A stretch of DNA of 64,000 bases from Piscinibacter sp. (lineage in GTDB: Bacteria > Pseudomonadota > Gammaproteobacteria > Burkholderiales > Burkholderiaceae_C). Within the stretch, counting starts at the first letter, position 1. Each line of letters opens with the position of its first letter. The notes under the pieces were generated by a model. That model saw nothing but the letters and a program-made list of their open reading frames with translations, had not been told where the DNA came from and ran no database searches. The stretch covers positions 124,001-188,000 of the forward strand of contig JADJJI010000007.1 in the NCBI GenBank assembly GCA_016706565.1, written 5' to 3'. A program made the translations under genes and the position numbers. This document shows, in pieces, positions 36,543-45,106 of the stretch.

Positions 36543-38578
36543 ATGCGCCGCCTCGCCCTGACCGTACCGACCCTGCTGTTCGTGGCCTGCGCGGCGCTGC
36601 CGCCGGCGACGCCGCCGCTTCCTGCCGCAGCCCCGGCCGCTCCCGCCGCCGAGGCGGTGGTGGTGCCGAACCCGAACCTGGTGCTGCAGGACATCCCGCC
36701 CATCCCGGCAGCACTGGCGCAGCAGGTGGCGCGCTACACCGACTTCCGCGGCCACGGCTTCCTCGAGTGGCACCCGACGCGCCGCGAGATGCTGGTCACC
36801 CACCGCAAGGCGGGCGGCAGCACGACGCAGCTCTTCCGCGTCACGGCGCCGATGGCCGAGCCCGAGGCGCTGACCGACTTCTCCGAGCCGGTGCGCGTGG
36901 CCAGCTGGGAGCCGCAGCGCGGCGAGTACCTGGTGTTCGAGCGCAGCAACGGCGGCGACGAGGCCGACCAGGTCTACCGGCTCGACATCGCCGATCGCCA
37001 GGTGACGCTGCTGACCGACCCGACCGAGCGGCACGAGATCCAGGGCTGGCTGCACAAGAGCAGCCAGCTGCTCGTCGGCTCGGTGCCGCTGGACCGCACC
37101 GCGCAGGGCGGCAGCCGCGAAAAACTCCGGCAGACGCTCACGCTGATCGACCCGGCGAATCCGGGCCAGCGCCGCAAGCTGGCCGAACTGCCCGGCACCG
37201 GTTGGGGCGTGGGCGGTGTGTCGTGGGACGACCGGCGCGTAGCACTGACACGCTACATCTCGGCCACCGAATCGCAGCTGTGGTTGCTCGACCTTCGCAC
37301 CGGCAAGACCCGGCAGTTGCTGCCGGCCCCCGGCAGCAAGCGCAAGGCGAGCTTCCTCGCGGCCGGCTTCAAGCGCGACAACAGCGGCATCTGGCTGGTG
37401 ACCGACCGCCACGGCGAGTTCCGGCAGCTCGCGCTGTACGAGCTCGGCCGGCGCCGCCTGCTGCCGGTGTCGCGCCACGTTCCCTGGGACGTCGACCAGA
37501 TCGGGGCCTCGCGCGACGGCCGCCTGCTGGCCGCGCAGGTGAACGTCGACGGGCGCAGCGAGGTGCGCCTGTTCGATGCCCGCTCACGCAAGGAGCGGCC
37601 CGCGCCGGCGCTGCCGCCGGGCGGTGTGCGCGCGCTGGGCTTCCATCCGCAGGCGGGCGAACTCGCCGTCTCGCTCGACAGCGCCAAGGGCCCGGGCGAG
37701 GTGTGGTCGCTCGACCCGAACGCCGCGAAGGGCGCTGCGCCCGTGCAATGGACGCGCGCGCTCGCTGCACCCGGGGTGGACCCGCAGGCCTTCGGCGACC
37801 AGCAGATCGTGCGCTGGAAGAGCTTCGACGGCCGCAGCATCTCCGGCCTGCTGAGCCTGCCGCCCGAGCGCTTCGGCGGCAAGCGGCCGGTGCTCATCGA
37901 CATCCATGGCGGCCCCGAGGGGCAGGCCGAGGTCGGCTTCATGGGCCGCTACAACCACTTCGTCGAAGACCTGGGCATCGCCATCGTGCAGCCCAACGTG
38001 CGCGGCTCGTCGGGCTACGGCAAGACCTTCCTCGCGCTGGACAACGGCATGAAGCGCGAGGATTCGGTGAAGGACATCGGCGCCCTGCTCGACTGGATCG
38101 CCACCCAACCGCGCCTGGACGCGTCACGCGTGGTCGTCAGCGGCGGCAGCTACGGCGGCTACATGAGCCTGGCGGTGGCGGCGACCTACCCGCAGACCGC
38201 ATCGCCGGCGCGATCGACGTGGTGGGCATCTCCAACTTCGTGACCTTCCTGCGCAACACCGAGAGCTACCGGCGCGACCTGCGCCGGGTCGAATACGGCG
38301 ACGAGCGCGAGCCGGCGATGCGGGCCTTCCTGGAACGCATCTCGCCGCTGACGAACGCCGAGCGCATCACCAAGCCGCTGCTCGTGGTGCAGGGCCGCAA
38401 CGACCCGCGCGTGCCCTACACCGAGGCCGAGCAGATCGTCGAGAAGGTACGCGCCAACGGCACCCCGGTGTGGTACCTGCGCGCCGAGAACGAGGGGCAC
38501 GGCTTTCGCCGCAAGGAAAACGCCGACTTTCAGTTCTACGTGACGACGCTGTTCCTGCAGCAGACGCTGCTGAAGTAG
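36543..38578 (+). pseudogene. S9-family peptidase (acylaminoacyl-peptidase-like), frameshifted
   Basis: The gene encodes a lipoprotein-like signal (LLFVACAALPPA), a beta-propeller part (about 60-400) and an alpha/beta-hydrolase domain with nucleophile Ser536 in GGSYGGYM. Just after this, near 38190-38205, the reading frame changes. The homologous continuation (DRIAGAIDVVGISNFVTF) and the catalytic Asp (GRNDPRVPY) and His (NEGHGFRR) lie in a frame shifted by two extra bases (or one missing base), ending at 38578. Relatives read YxDRI at this point, which fits two extra bases in CCGCAGACCGC. If repaired, the product is about 677 residues. As it stands, translation stops early or yields a wrong tail and the enzyme should be inactive. 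Sequencing error cannot be excluded. Confidence 0.88.
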
Positions 38579-38586
38579 CGGCGCGG

Positions 38587-38739
38587 CTACTTGCGCGCCG
38601 CGCGCTCGCGCGCCTCGTCCTCGTGCATGTGCTTGAGGAAATAGCGCACGTAGAAGGCGCCCATGCCGAGCATGAACAGGATCACCGCAGCGCTCATCAG
38701 GCCGTAGTCGGTGGAGAAGAAATCAGTGAACGCACGCAT
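38587..38739 (-). CDS. DUF3149 small membrane protein (50 aa)
   Basis: A 50-residue peptide with AAGGAG as ribosome site. The sequence starts MRAFTDFFSTDYGLMSAAV, has one membrane helix (about 15-33) and a charged tail (KHMHEDEARERAARK). It matches the short DUF3149 family of Burkholderiales by layout and motif; role unknown, perhaps a membrane-complex small subunit. It is convergent with the S9 peptidase gene. Confidence 0.82.
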   Translation of the reverse strand: MRAFTDFFSTDYGLMSAAVILFMLGMGAFYVRYFLKHMHEDEARERAARK

Positions 38740-38805
38740 GAGTGGCTCCTTCTTGTGAATGAAGGAAGTCTCCCCCTGATGCCCCCGGGGGTGTCTTGCG
38801 CAGCG

Positions 38806-39549
38806 TCAACGTGGCGCTGGATCCTGGAATCCATGGGCACGGAAGGTCAGCACCAGCGTGTCGCGGTGGCCACCGGCCGCAGCTGGCTGGATCGGCGTGG
38901 TCTCATGCACCACCCGCTCGTCGTCGAGCAGCAGCGTGGTCCACGGCTGGGTGAGCGTGAAGCGCAGGCCCGCGGGGCCGTCGGCCTCGAAGATGCGCGT
39001 CTCGCCGCCCTTCACGCCCTCGCGCGCGACCAGGATCACGGCGACGAAATCGACGCCGTCGCGGTGCGCGCCTTCGGGCGTGGGCCGGCCGATGCCGTCG
39101 GTGGTGTCGATGCGGAACTGATGCGCCTCGACGTACCAGGGCTGCGCGCCCTTGATCGCCGAGCAGGCACCGGCCAGCGACACGATCAGCTGCTCCCAGG
39201 CCGGGCCCGACACCAGCGCCGGCTCCAGCGGCTCGAACCAGCGCTCCAGACCGCCGTGCAGCGCGTTGTAAGACACCGGCTGCCAGTGCGCACGGTGAGG
39301 CACCTGCAGCAGGCTCGGTCCGGTCGCCACGAAGCTGCCGTGCCGGCGCCGCCGGTAGCGGCCCCCGTCGCGCAGGTAGGCATCGGGCGGCAAACGCTCC
39401 CACGACGGCAGCCAGGCGCCGAGCGATTCGAGCTCCACACCGGCGAGTCCGGCCAGGCCCGCAGGCGCGAGTGCGGCGTGGCCCTGCGAGCGCAAGGTGT
39501 CGGTGAGCGTGTCGGGTGAGGTGATGGGCGGTGCGAGCAAGGAGGTCAT
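38806..39549 (-). CDS. 2OG-Fe(II) dioxygenase family protein
   Basis: A 247-residue protein of the 2OG-Fe_Oxy_2 family (related to amino-acid hydroxylases such as isoleucine dioxygenase). The Fe site is HRDGVDFVAV (His and Asp) with a distal His in VVHETTP, and Arg in DTLVLTFR likely binds 2-oxoglutarate. The substrate is likely a free amino acid or a related small molecule, but this is not established here. ATG 39549 was chosen; an ATG 15 codons upstream lies in the divergent intergenic gap. Confidence 0.85.
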   Translation of the reverse strand: MTSLLAPPITSPDTLTDTLRSQGHAALAPAGLAGLAGVELESLGAWLPSWERLPPDAYLRDGGRYRRRRHGSFVATGPSLLQVPHRAHWQPVSYNALHGGLERWFEPLEPALVSGPAWEQLIVSLAGACSAIKGAQPWYVEAHQFRIDTTDGIGRPTPEGAHRDGVDFVAVILVAREGVKGGETRIFEADGPAGLRFTLTQPWTTLLLDDERVVHETTPIQPAAAGGHRDTLVLTFRAHGFQDPAPR

Positions 39550-39612
39550 GCCCGAATGATGCCCGCATCGCTCGGGCGTATGCTGCAGCACCATTCAAAG
39601 AGGAGACCCGCC

Positions 39613-39759
39613 ATGACGCTGTGCCCCATTGCCCTGGCCGTCGGTTGCGCCAAGTGCCCCGCGTTCTCGGTCTGCCCGCTGAAGACCACACTGGGCGACC
39701 AGCCGAAGGCCGGCAGCGCCGAGGCCAAGAAGCCGGGGGCGAACAAGCCCAAGTCCTGA
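39613..39759 (+). CDS. 48-residue four-cysteine protein
   Basis: A small protein, MTLCPIALAVGCAKCPAFSV at the start, with Cys at 4, 12, 15 and 21 (C-x7-C-x2-C-x5-C) and a Lys/Pro/Ala tail. AAAGAGGAG lies just upstream, an excellent ribosome site. Four closely set cysteines suggest a zinc or iron-sulphur knot or a redox peptide. I believe similar peptides occur in relatives, but with no known function. It is divergent from the dioxygenase gene, with 63 nt between starts. Confidence 0.65.
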   Translation: MTLCPIALAVGCAKCPAFSVCPLKTTLGDQPKAGSAEAKKPGANKPKS

Positions 39760-39924
39760 TTCGACCTAGGCACGGTGCGTGCCCATGCCGGCCTTGGAGG
39801 GCCGCACGACCGTGCGGTTCCGTGCCGCAACGGCAGCCGCAATGCCTTTCACCCGGCGTTACCTGCCAGGACACTACTTCACTCACGGAGAACACCCGCT
39901 TCACGCCCTCGGGGCAAGGTGTGC

Positions 39925-39952
39925 ATGCCGGTGGCGACATCGCTGCCGGCAT
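39925..39952 (+). other. hairpin in the leader of the outer-membrane protein gene
   Basis: ATGCCGG (39925-39931) and CCGGCAT (39946-39952) can pair as a 7-bp stem with a 14-nt loop, ending 24 nt before the ATG at 39977 and just upstream of its AAACGGAG site. It may stabilise or regulate the leader. A second short inverted repeat, CCGCAC/GTGCGG, lies at 39802-39817 after the preceding small gene, without a T tract. Confidence 0.4.
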
Positions 39953-39976
39953 TCACCAAAGAAACGGAGTTTCTCC

Positions 39977-40501
39977 ATGAAGAAAATCGCCAATGCTCTC
40001 GTGTGTGTGTCCCTGCTCGGCGCGGCCGCCGCGCATGCCGAAGGTCTTTCCATCGGTGGCAGCCTCGGCAACTCGCGTGTCCAGAGCGACAACCTGGGCA
40101 GCGCAGCGACGGTCGACCGCTCCTCCACCGGCGGCAAGCTCTACGGCGGCTATGCGTTCACGCCGAACTTCGGCCTCGAGGCCGGTTATGCGCGCCTGGG
40201 CAAGTTCAGCAACAGCGCGGGCGACGTGAAGGCCGACGGCTTCTACACCGACGCCGTGGGCACGCTGCCGCTGGGCAACGGCTTCTCGGCTCTGGGCCGT
40301 GTCGGCCTGTTCAACGGCAAGCTCGACAGCAGCACCGCGGGCAGCGACCGCGGCACGAGCTACAAGGTCGGCGCCGGCGTGCAGTACGACTTCGACAAGC
40401 AGCTCGGCGTGCGCGGCGAATGGGAGCGCTACCGCTTCGATGCGCTGGGCAGCAAGTCCAACGCCGACATGTACTCGGTCGGCCTGAACTACAAGTTCTA
40501 G
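39977..40501 (+). CDS. outer-membrane beta-barrel protein (OmpA-like N-domain type)
   Basis: A 174-residue protein with a clear signal peptide (cut after AAAAHA, about residue 22) and an eight-stranded barrel pattern: GGKLYGGYAFTPNFGLEAGYARLGKF is a typical OmpA/OmpW-like strand-turn. It ends in SVGLNYKF, the C-terminal aromatic signature for BAM. There is no peptidoglycan-binding domain. It has ATG at 39977 with an AAACGGAG site. Confidence 0.88.
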   Translation: MKKIANALVCVSLLGAAAAHAEGLSIGGSLGNSRVQSDNLGSAATVDRSSTGGKLYGGYAFTPNFGLEAGYARLGKFSNSAGDVKADGFYTDAVGTLPLGNGFSALGRVGLFNGKLDSSTAGSDRGTSYKVGAGVQYDFDKQLGVRGEWERYRFDALGSKSNADMYSVGLNYKF

Positions 40502-40505
40502 TCGG

Positions 40506-41528
40506 CTAGGCGCCGTAGCGCTGGCGCGCGAGTTCTGCTCCGCGTGCCAGCGCCTCCAGCTTCTTCACCGCGACCTCGCGGCTCATCGGCGCGAGGCCGC
40601 AGTTCGTGCAGGGGAAGAGGCGCTCCTTCGGCACGAACTGCAGCGCGCGGCCGATGGTGTCGGCCACCTGCTCGGGCGTCTCGATCTCGGCCGAGGCCAC
40701 GTCGATCACGCCGACCATCACGTCCTTGCCGGCCAGCAACGTCATCAGCTCCGGCGGCACGTGCGAGTGGAAGCACTCCAGCGAGACCTGGTCGATGCGG
40801 CTCTTCGCGAGCGCCGGGAATACCAGCTCGTACTGCCGCCATTCCTCGCCCAGCGTGTTCTTCCAGTCCAGATTGGCCTGGATGCCGTAGCCGTAGCAGA
40901 TGTGCACGGCGGTCTTGCACTTCAGGCCCTGCGCGGCGCGTTCGAGCGCGGCCACGCCCCAGTCGGCGGCGTCTTTCATGTAGACATTGAAGGCCGGCTC
41001 GTCGAACTGGATGATGTCCACGCCGTCGGCCTCGAGCGCGAGTGCCTCCTGGTTGAGCAGTTCGGCGAACGCGAAGGCCAGCTTGACCTTGTCGCCGTAA
41101 AAGCGGTCGGCCACGGTATCGACGATGGTCATCGGCCCGGGCAGCGTGAACTTCAGCGTGTGCTTCGTGTGGGCACGTGCAGCCTGCGCCTCCAGCGCAT
41201 GCACGCGACCTGCCAGGCGCAGAGGCGCCACCACCTGCGGCACCATGGCGTCGTAGCGGTTGTTGCGGATGCCCATCTTCACCTTGTGCTCGAAGTCGAT
41301 TCCTTCGACGCGCTCGACGAAGCCGTGCACGAAATGCTGGCGCGCCTGCTCGCCGTCGCCGACGATGTCCAGGCCGGCGTCCTCCTGTTCCTTGATGGCC
41401 AGCAGCGTGGCGTCGCGCTTGGCGGCGTCGAGCTCGGCACCGGCGACGCGCCACTGCGGCCACAGCTTCTCGGTCTCGGCGAGCCAGGCGGGCTTGGGCA
41501 GGCTGCCCGCGATGCAGGTTTCGAACAT
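40506..41528 (-). CDS. B12-independent methionine synthase-like protein (MetE C-terminal domain)
   Basis: A 340-residue protein equivalent to the catalytic half of MetE. Zinc-binding and substrate motifs: HICYGYG (His, Cys), FDEPAFN, and TNCGLAP (Cys). Such short MetE-core proteins transfer methyl groups to homocysteine from other donors, or form part of separate systems; here the donor is not known. There is no N-terminal MetE domain. The start is ATG 41528. It is convergent with the outer-membrane gene (4 nt apart) and follows the S4 gene by 41 nt on the same strand. Confidence 0.9.
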   Translation of the reverse strand: MFETCIAGSLPKPAWLAETEKLWPQWRVAGAELDAAKRDATLLAIKEQEDAGLDIVGDGEQARQHFVHGFVERVEGIDFEHKVKMGIRNNRYDAMVPQVVAPLRLAGRVHALEAQAARAHTKHTLKFTLPGPMTIVDTVADRFYGDKVKLAFAFAELLNQEALALEADGVDIIQFDEPAFNVYMKDAADWGVAALERAAQGLKCKTAVHICYGYGIQANLDWKNTLGEEWRQYELVFPALAKSRIDQVSLECFHSHVPPELMTLLAGKDVMVGVIDVASAEIETPEQVADTIGRALQFVPKERLFPCTNCGLAPMSREVAVKKLEALARGAELARQRYGA

Positions 41529-41569
41529 GGTCGGGGTCTCGGTGAAGTCAGACCCCGATGCTGCCCGCT

Positions 41570-41806
41570 TCAGGCCGGCGGCGCATCGGGATCGGCCATG
41601 ACGCGCACGCGCGTGCCGGTCACCGCCACCACCTGGCCCGCGCGGATCTTGCAAGTCTTGCGCAGCTCGTCGCGGCCGTCCACCTGAACCCGACCGTCGG
41701 CCACCATCGCCTTGGCGGCGCCGCCGCTGCCGGCCAGGCCGGTGGCCTTGAGCAGGGCATCGAGGGTGATGTACTCGCCGCGCAGCAGAAAGTCGATCGT
41801 GTTCAT
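41570..41806 (-). CDS. S4-domain RNA-binding protein (YbcJ-like)
   Basis: A 78-residue protein that is essentially one S4 domain: FLLRGEYITLDALLKATGLAGSGGAAKAMVADGRVQVDG, written in parts, is the typical RNA-binding helix-turn with the beta loop. Its start ATG overlaps the stop of the LLM gene as ATGA, so it is translationally coupled to it. A role in RNA or ribosome binding is likely. Confidence 0.88.
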   Translation of the reverse strand: MNTIDFLLRGEYITLDALLKATGLAGSGGAAKAMVADGRVQVDGRDELRKTCKIRAGQVVAVTGTRVRVMADPDAPPA

Positions 41807-42804
41807 GTGCCCGCCTGGGCTTCGAGGCCGAACTCGCTCGCCAGCAGCGCATACGAGTTCCGCCGCACTTCGCTGTGGAACGACCAGCTGTTGATCACCA
41901 TTTCGTCGAGCTCCAGCCCGGCGGCCAGAGCGCGAAGCCGCGCCGACACCTCGGCCACGTCGCCGACGAAGGCCTTGGCACGCATCGCTTCCAGCGCGGC
42001 GGCGTCTTCGGCGCGAAAGCCGCGTTCGGCGATGCGGTCCGGGTCCTGCAGCGGGCCGAGTTCGCCGCGCATCCGCGCCATGCGCCAGTGCTCGCGGCTC
42101 ATCGCGTGGTGGCGTGCGTCGTCGCCGCGTTCGGCCACCAGCGCCCACACGCAGATGGTGGCCTGCGGCGTTGGGTGCCGCTCGCTCGGCCGGTACAGGC
42201 TGCGGTAGAGCTCCAGCGCGCGTTCGACGCCCTGCCCGTCGGTGAAGAAGTAGGCGAAGGCATAGGGCAGGCCAAGGTGCGCGGCCAGCTGCGCGCCGTA
42301 GTCCGAACTGCCCAGGATCCAGACCTCCGGTGCGTGCGGTCCGAGCGGATGCGCGGTGAGGCCACGGTGCGAAGCCTGCGAGGTCCAGGCCTGGAGGTCG
42401 CGGACCTGCTCCGGAAAGTGCTCGGCCGCACCGTAGGCGTTCGGGTTGAGCGCCTGCGCGATGCGCATGTCGCCTCCGGGCGCGCGACCCACGCCGAGGT
42501 CGATGCGCCCCGGTGCCAGCGCTTCAAGCACGCGGAACTGTTCTGCCACCTTCAGTGCGCTGTAGTGCGGCAGCATGACGCCGGCGCTGCCGATGCGGAT
42601 GCGCCGCGTGCGTGCAGCGATGGCCGCCATCAGGATCTCAGGGGCCGAGCCGACGATGCTCGGCAGGCCATGGTGCTCGCTCAGCCAGAAGCGCGCGTAG
42701 CCCAGCCCTTCGGCATACGCGGCCAGCGACAAGGTGTCGCGAATGGCCGCGTCCTGGCCCTGGCCTTCGAGGGCGATGGATTGGTCGAGGACGGACAGGC
42801 GCAT
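41803..42804 (-). CDS. LLM-class (luciferase-like) flavin-dependent oxidoreductase
   Basis: A 333-residue TIM-barrel protein of the bacterial luciferase-like group (MsnO8 subfamily). Marks are the start RLSVLDQSIALEGQ, then RFWLSEHHG, ALAPGRIDLGVGRAPGG and LGSSDYGAQLAAHLG. It uses reduced FMN or F420-like flavin (FMN in this phylum is likely). Substrate unknown. It is the first gene of a run with S4 and MetE-like genes on the minus strand. Confidence 0.9.
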   Translation of the reverse strand: MRLSVLDQSIALEGQGQDAAIRDTLSLAAYAEGLGYARFWLSEHHGLPSIVGSAPEILMAAIAARTRRIRIGSAGVMLPHYSALKVAEQFRVLEALAPGRIDLGVGRAPGGDMRIAQALNPNAYGAAEHFPEQVRDLQAWTSQASHRGLTAHPLGPHAPEVWILGSSDYGAQLAAHLGLPYAFAYFFTDGQGVERALELYRSLYRPSERHPTPQATICVWALVAERGDDARHHAMSREHWRMARMRGELGPLQDPDRIAERGFRAEDAAALEAMRAKAFVGDVAEVSARLRALAAGLELDEMVINSWSFHSEVRRNSYALLASEFGLEAQAGT

Positions 42805-42876
42805 GAATGAAGACGGGGCCGCTGGGGCCCCGAGCTTGGCACATCCGTCGACGACATGCGTGGGCGGATGTCAGCG

Positions 42877-43251
42877 TCAGTCGTCGTGGCCGCGGCCCTT
42901 GCCGTGGCCCTTGCCATGGCCACGCCGCGGCTCGTACTCGGCCGACTTCACGAAGTACACCGGCCTCGCGCAGGCATCGTAGCGATGGCAGTGCCTGGCC
43001 CAGTTCTTCGCATGCCCCGGCGGCACATGCAGGTACACCGGCTGGACGACCACGGGTCGCGGCTGTCGCACGATCACCACCGGCTGTGGGTACAGCACCG
43101 GCGGCGGCGCCGCATTGCCGAAGTCGACGCGGCCGTACACACCGGGGCTGATCTCGCCCCCCACGCTGACATGGATGGTGGGTTCGCCGGCGGCGGCATG
43201 CAGGCTGGCCAGCGACAGCGCAGCCACGGTGACAAGGCTCTTGAACATCAT
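42877..43251 (-). CDS. secreted Pro-rich protein with Gly-His-Gly-Lys tail
   Basis: A 124-residue exported protein: signal peptide to about residue 22 (HAAAG), a Pro/Val-rich middle (PQPVVIVRQPRPVVVQPVY), two Cys in HCHRYDAC and a low-complexity C-terminus of GHGK-type repeats (RRGHGKGHGKGRGHDD). The His-rich tail could bind metal. AAAGAGG precedes the start. Likely periplasmic or surface; function unknown. It is divergent from cspA. Confidence 0.7.
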   Translation of the reverse strand: MMFKSLVTVAALSLASLHAAAGEPTIHVSVGGEISPGVYGRVDFGNAAPPPVLYPQPVVIVRQPRPVVVQPVYLHVPPGHAKNWARHCHRYDACARPVYFVKSAEYEPRRGHGKGHGKGRGHDD

Positions 43252-43603
43252 GGTGAGACCTCTTTCCGGAAGTGTGGCGGGCCTTCCCGCCTCCAATCCG
43301 AAAGCATCCCACAGCGACGACCGCAAAGTCCTTCGTGATGTGACCGCCGCACAGTTGGTGACCATGCCGCACGCGCATTCGTGGCGCAGGTCACGATCAG
43401 TCCACACGGCCACTGGCGTGTCGTGTACATTACAGGCCACAGTTCTACGCAAGTCTCGATTGTTCGTGATCTCCATCCTTCCACTGCGTCCCACGCAGTC
43501 GGCATCGCTAGAAATCCCCTTCTCGTCGCTTGAGTGTGCTGCGTGCGCCGGCACTGCCGTGCTTTATGTTCTTCATTTTTGATTGATAGATAGGAATACG
43601 TCC
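43252..43603. other. 352-nt region between divergent secreted-protein and cold-shock genes
   Basis: No gene is supported; the open frames here are arginine-poor accidental ones. Base composition is markedly lower in GC towards the cold-shock gene, ending with a T-rich stretch and TAGGAA ribosome site (about 43566-43596). A long AU-rich leader is typical of cspA-type mRNAs. A GGTGACC palindrome lies at 43357-43363. Confidence 0.5.
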
Positions 43604-43813
43604 ATGACGACCCAAACCGGTACCGTGAAGTGGTTCAACGAAGCCAAGGGCTATGGCTTCATTGCGCAAGACGCTGGCGGTGCCGACCTGTTCGCCCACT
43701 TCCGCGACATTCAAGGCAATGGTTTCAAGACCCTGGCCGAGAACCAACGCGTCGAGTTCGAAGTCAAGCAAGGCCAGAAGGGCCTGCAAGCGGCGAACAT
43801 CCGCCCGCTGTGA
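43604..43813 (+). CDS. cold-shock domain protein, CspA type
   Basis: A 69-residue single cold-shock domain that binds single-stranded RNA/DNA. RNP1 is KGYGFIAQD and RNP2 is [10 protein letters not shown]. The start at 43604 ([16 protein letters not shown]) is family-typical and preceded by TAGGAA. A terminator follows. Note the Phe in LFAHF where many have LFVHH/ALFVHY. Whether it is cold-induced cannot be seen from sequence. Confidence 0.95.
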   Translation: MTTQTGTVKWFNEAKGYGFIAQDAGGADLFAHFRDIQGNGFKTLAENQRVEFEVKQGQKGLQAANIRPL

Positions 43814-43841
43814 CCGCAGGGCTTCGGCCCGCGAAAGAAAG

Positions 43842-43868
43842 CCGCGGCTCCGCCCGCGGTTTTTTTTC
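43842..43868 (+). terminator. Rho-independent terminator of the cold-shock gene
   Basis: CCGCGG at 43842-43847 and CCGCGG at 43854-43859 form a 6-bp stem with a six-base loop, directly followed by nine T (43860-43868). It lies 28 nt after the cold-shock stop. Confidence 0.9.
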
Positions 43869-43958
43869 GTCCGCACAATCCCGCGAGGCGTCACCCAGGC
43901 GACGCCGCGACCCGCAGTGCACACCTAACATCCGCGCTCTTCGTCAGGAGTGAACCCC

Positions 43959-44996
43959 ATGCAGGACCTCGCCAACACCGTGAACCAACAGATCCGCCTG
44001 GCCGCCCGCCCGGTGGGCCTGCCCAAGGACAGCGACTGGAAATTCACCACCGAGCCGGTGGCGCTGCCCGGCGATGGCGGTGTGCTCGTGCGCACCTTGT
44101 CGCTGTCGCTCGACCCGGCCATGCGCGGCTGGATGAACGAGGGCAAGAGCTACATCCCGCCGGTGGGCATCGGCGAGGTGATGCGCGCCGGCGGCATCGG
44201 GGTGGTGGTCGCATCGAAGAACCCGGCCTTCGCGGTGGGTGACCGTGTCAGCGCCGGACTGGGCGTGCAGGCGTATTGCCTGATCCCGGCTGGCGAGATC
44301 AAGCGCAGCGGCATCGTGAAGATCGACCCGCGCCTGGGTACCGACACGCAGTGGCTCAACGTGCTGGGCATGCCGGGCATGACCGGCTACTTCGGCCTGA
44401 TGGACGTCGGCCAGCCCAAAGCAGGCGAGACGGTCGTCGTCTCCGGCGCGGCCGGTGCCGTGGGCCAGACCGTGGGCCAGCTCGCGAAGATCAAGGGCTG
44501 CCGCGTCGTGGGCATCGCCGGAGGACCGGACAAGTGCCGCTGGGTGGTCGACGAACTCGGCTTCGACGCCTGCATCGACTACAAGTCCGGCAGCGTCCGC
44601 GACGGCCTCAAGCAGCACTGCCCGGACGGCGTGGACATCTACTTCGACAATGTCGGCGGCGAGATCCTCGACCAGGTGCTCGCACGCATCAACCGCAAGG
44701 CCCGCATCGTGATCTGCGGCGCCATCAGCCAGTACAACAACACGACGCCGGTGCAAGGCCCGAAGAACTACCTCTCGCTGCTGGTCAACCGCGCGCGCAT
44801 GGAAGGCATCGTCGTGTTCGACTACGCCGACCGCTACGCCCTCGCCGTGGCCGAGATGGCCGGCTACCTGAAGGATGGCCGCATGAAGAGCAAGGAAGAC
44901 GTGGTCGAAGGCCTGGCCAATTTTCCGGCCACGTTGCTGAAACTGTTCAACGGGCAGAACTTCGGCAAGCTGGTGCTGCAGGTCGCCGCAGAGTAG
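43959..44996 (+). CDS. NADP-dependent MDR oxidoreductase (CurA-like)
   Basis: A 345-residue medium-chain reductase related to curcumin/dihydrocurcumin reductase CurA and leukotriene-B4 dehydrogenases (no zinc). The cofactor loop is SGAAGAVGQTVGQLAKI followed by GIAGGPDKC; the N-terminus has the LSLDPAMRGWMN motif. It reduces conjugated enones. ATG 43959 has AGGAG at 43946-43950; a GTG at 43950 overlaps that site and is unlikely. It likely has its own promoter after the cold-shock terminator. Confidence 0.92.
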   Translation: MQDLANTVNQQIRLAARPVGLPKDSDWKFTTEPVALPGDGGVLVRTLSLSLDPAMRGWMNEGKSYIPPVGIGEVMRAGGIGVVVASKNPAFAVGDRVSAGLGVQAYCLIPAGEIKRSGIVKIDPRLGTDTQWLNVLGMPGMTGYFGLMDVGQPKAGETVVVSGAAGAVGQTVGQLAKIKGCRVVGIAGGPDKCRWVVDELGFDACIDYKSGSVRDGLKQHCPDGVDIYFDNVGGEILDQVLARINRKARIVICGAISQYNNTTPVQGPKNYLSLLVNRARMEGIVVFDYADRYALAVAEMAGYLKDGRMKSKEDVVEGLANFPATLLKLFNGQNFGKLVLQVAAE

Positions 44997-45106
44997 GTCG
45001 GAGTTCGCGTTCGGCGCCCGCTGCATCGCTGTCCCGCGTCGTAGACTCGCCGCGTGAATCGCGGCAGCACGGCATCATCTTCTTCGCTCATCGTTCGAGA
45101 CGGCCC

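Noticed and set aside
39802-39817. Terminator after the 48-residue cysteine gene
   Set aside because: The inverted repeat CCGCAC/GTGCGG has no following T tract and may be chance.
41529-41569. Cobalamin or SAM riboswitch before the MetE-like gene
   Set aside because: Only 41 nt separate it from the S4 gene, too short for either riboswitch.
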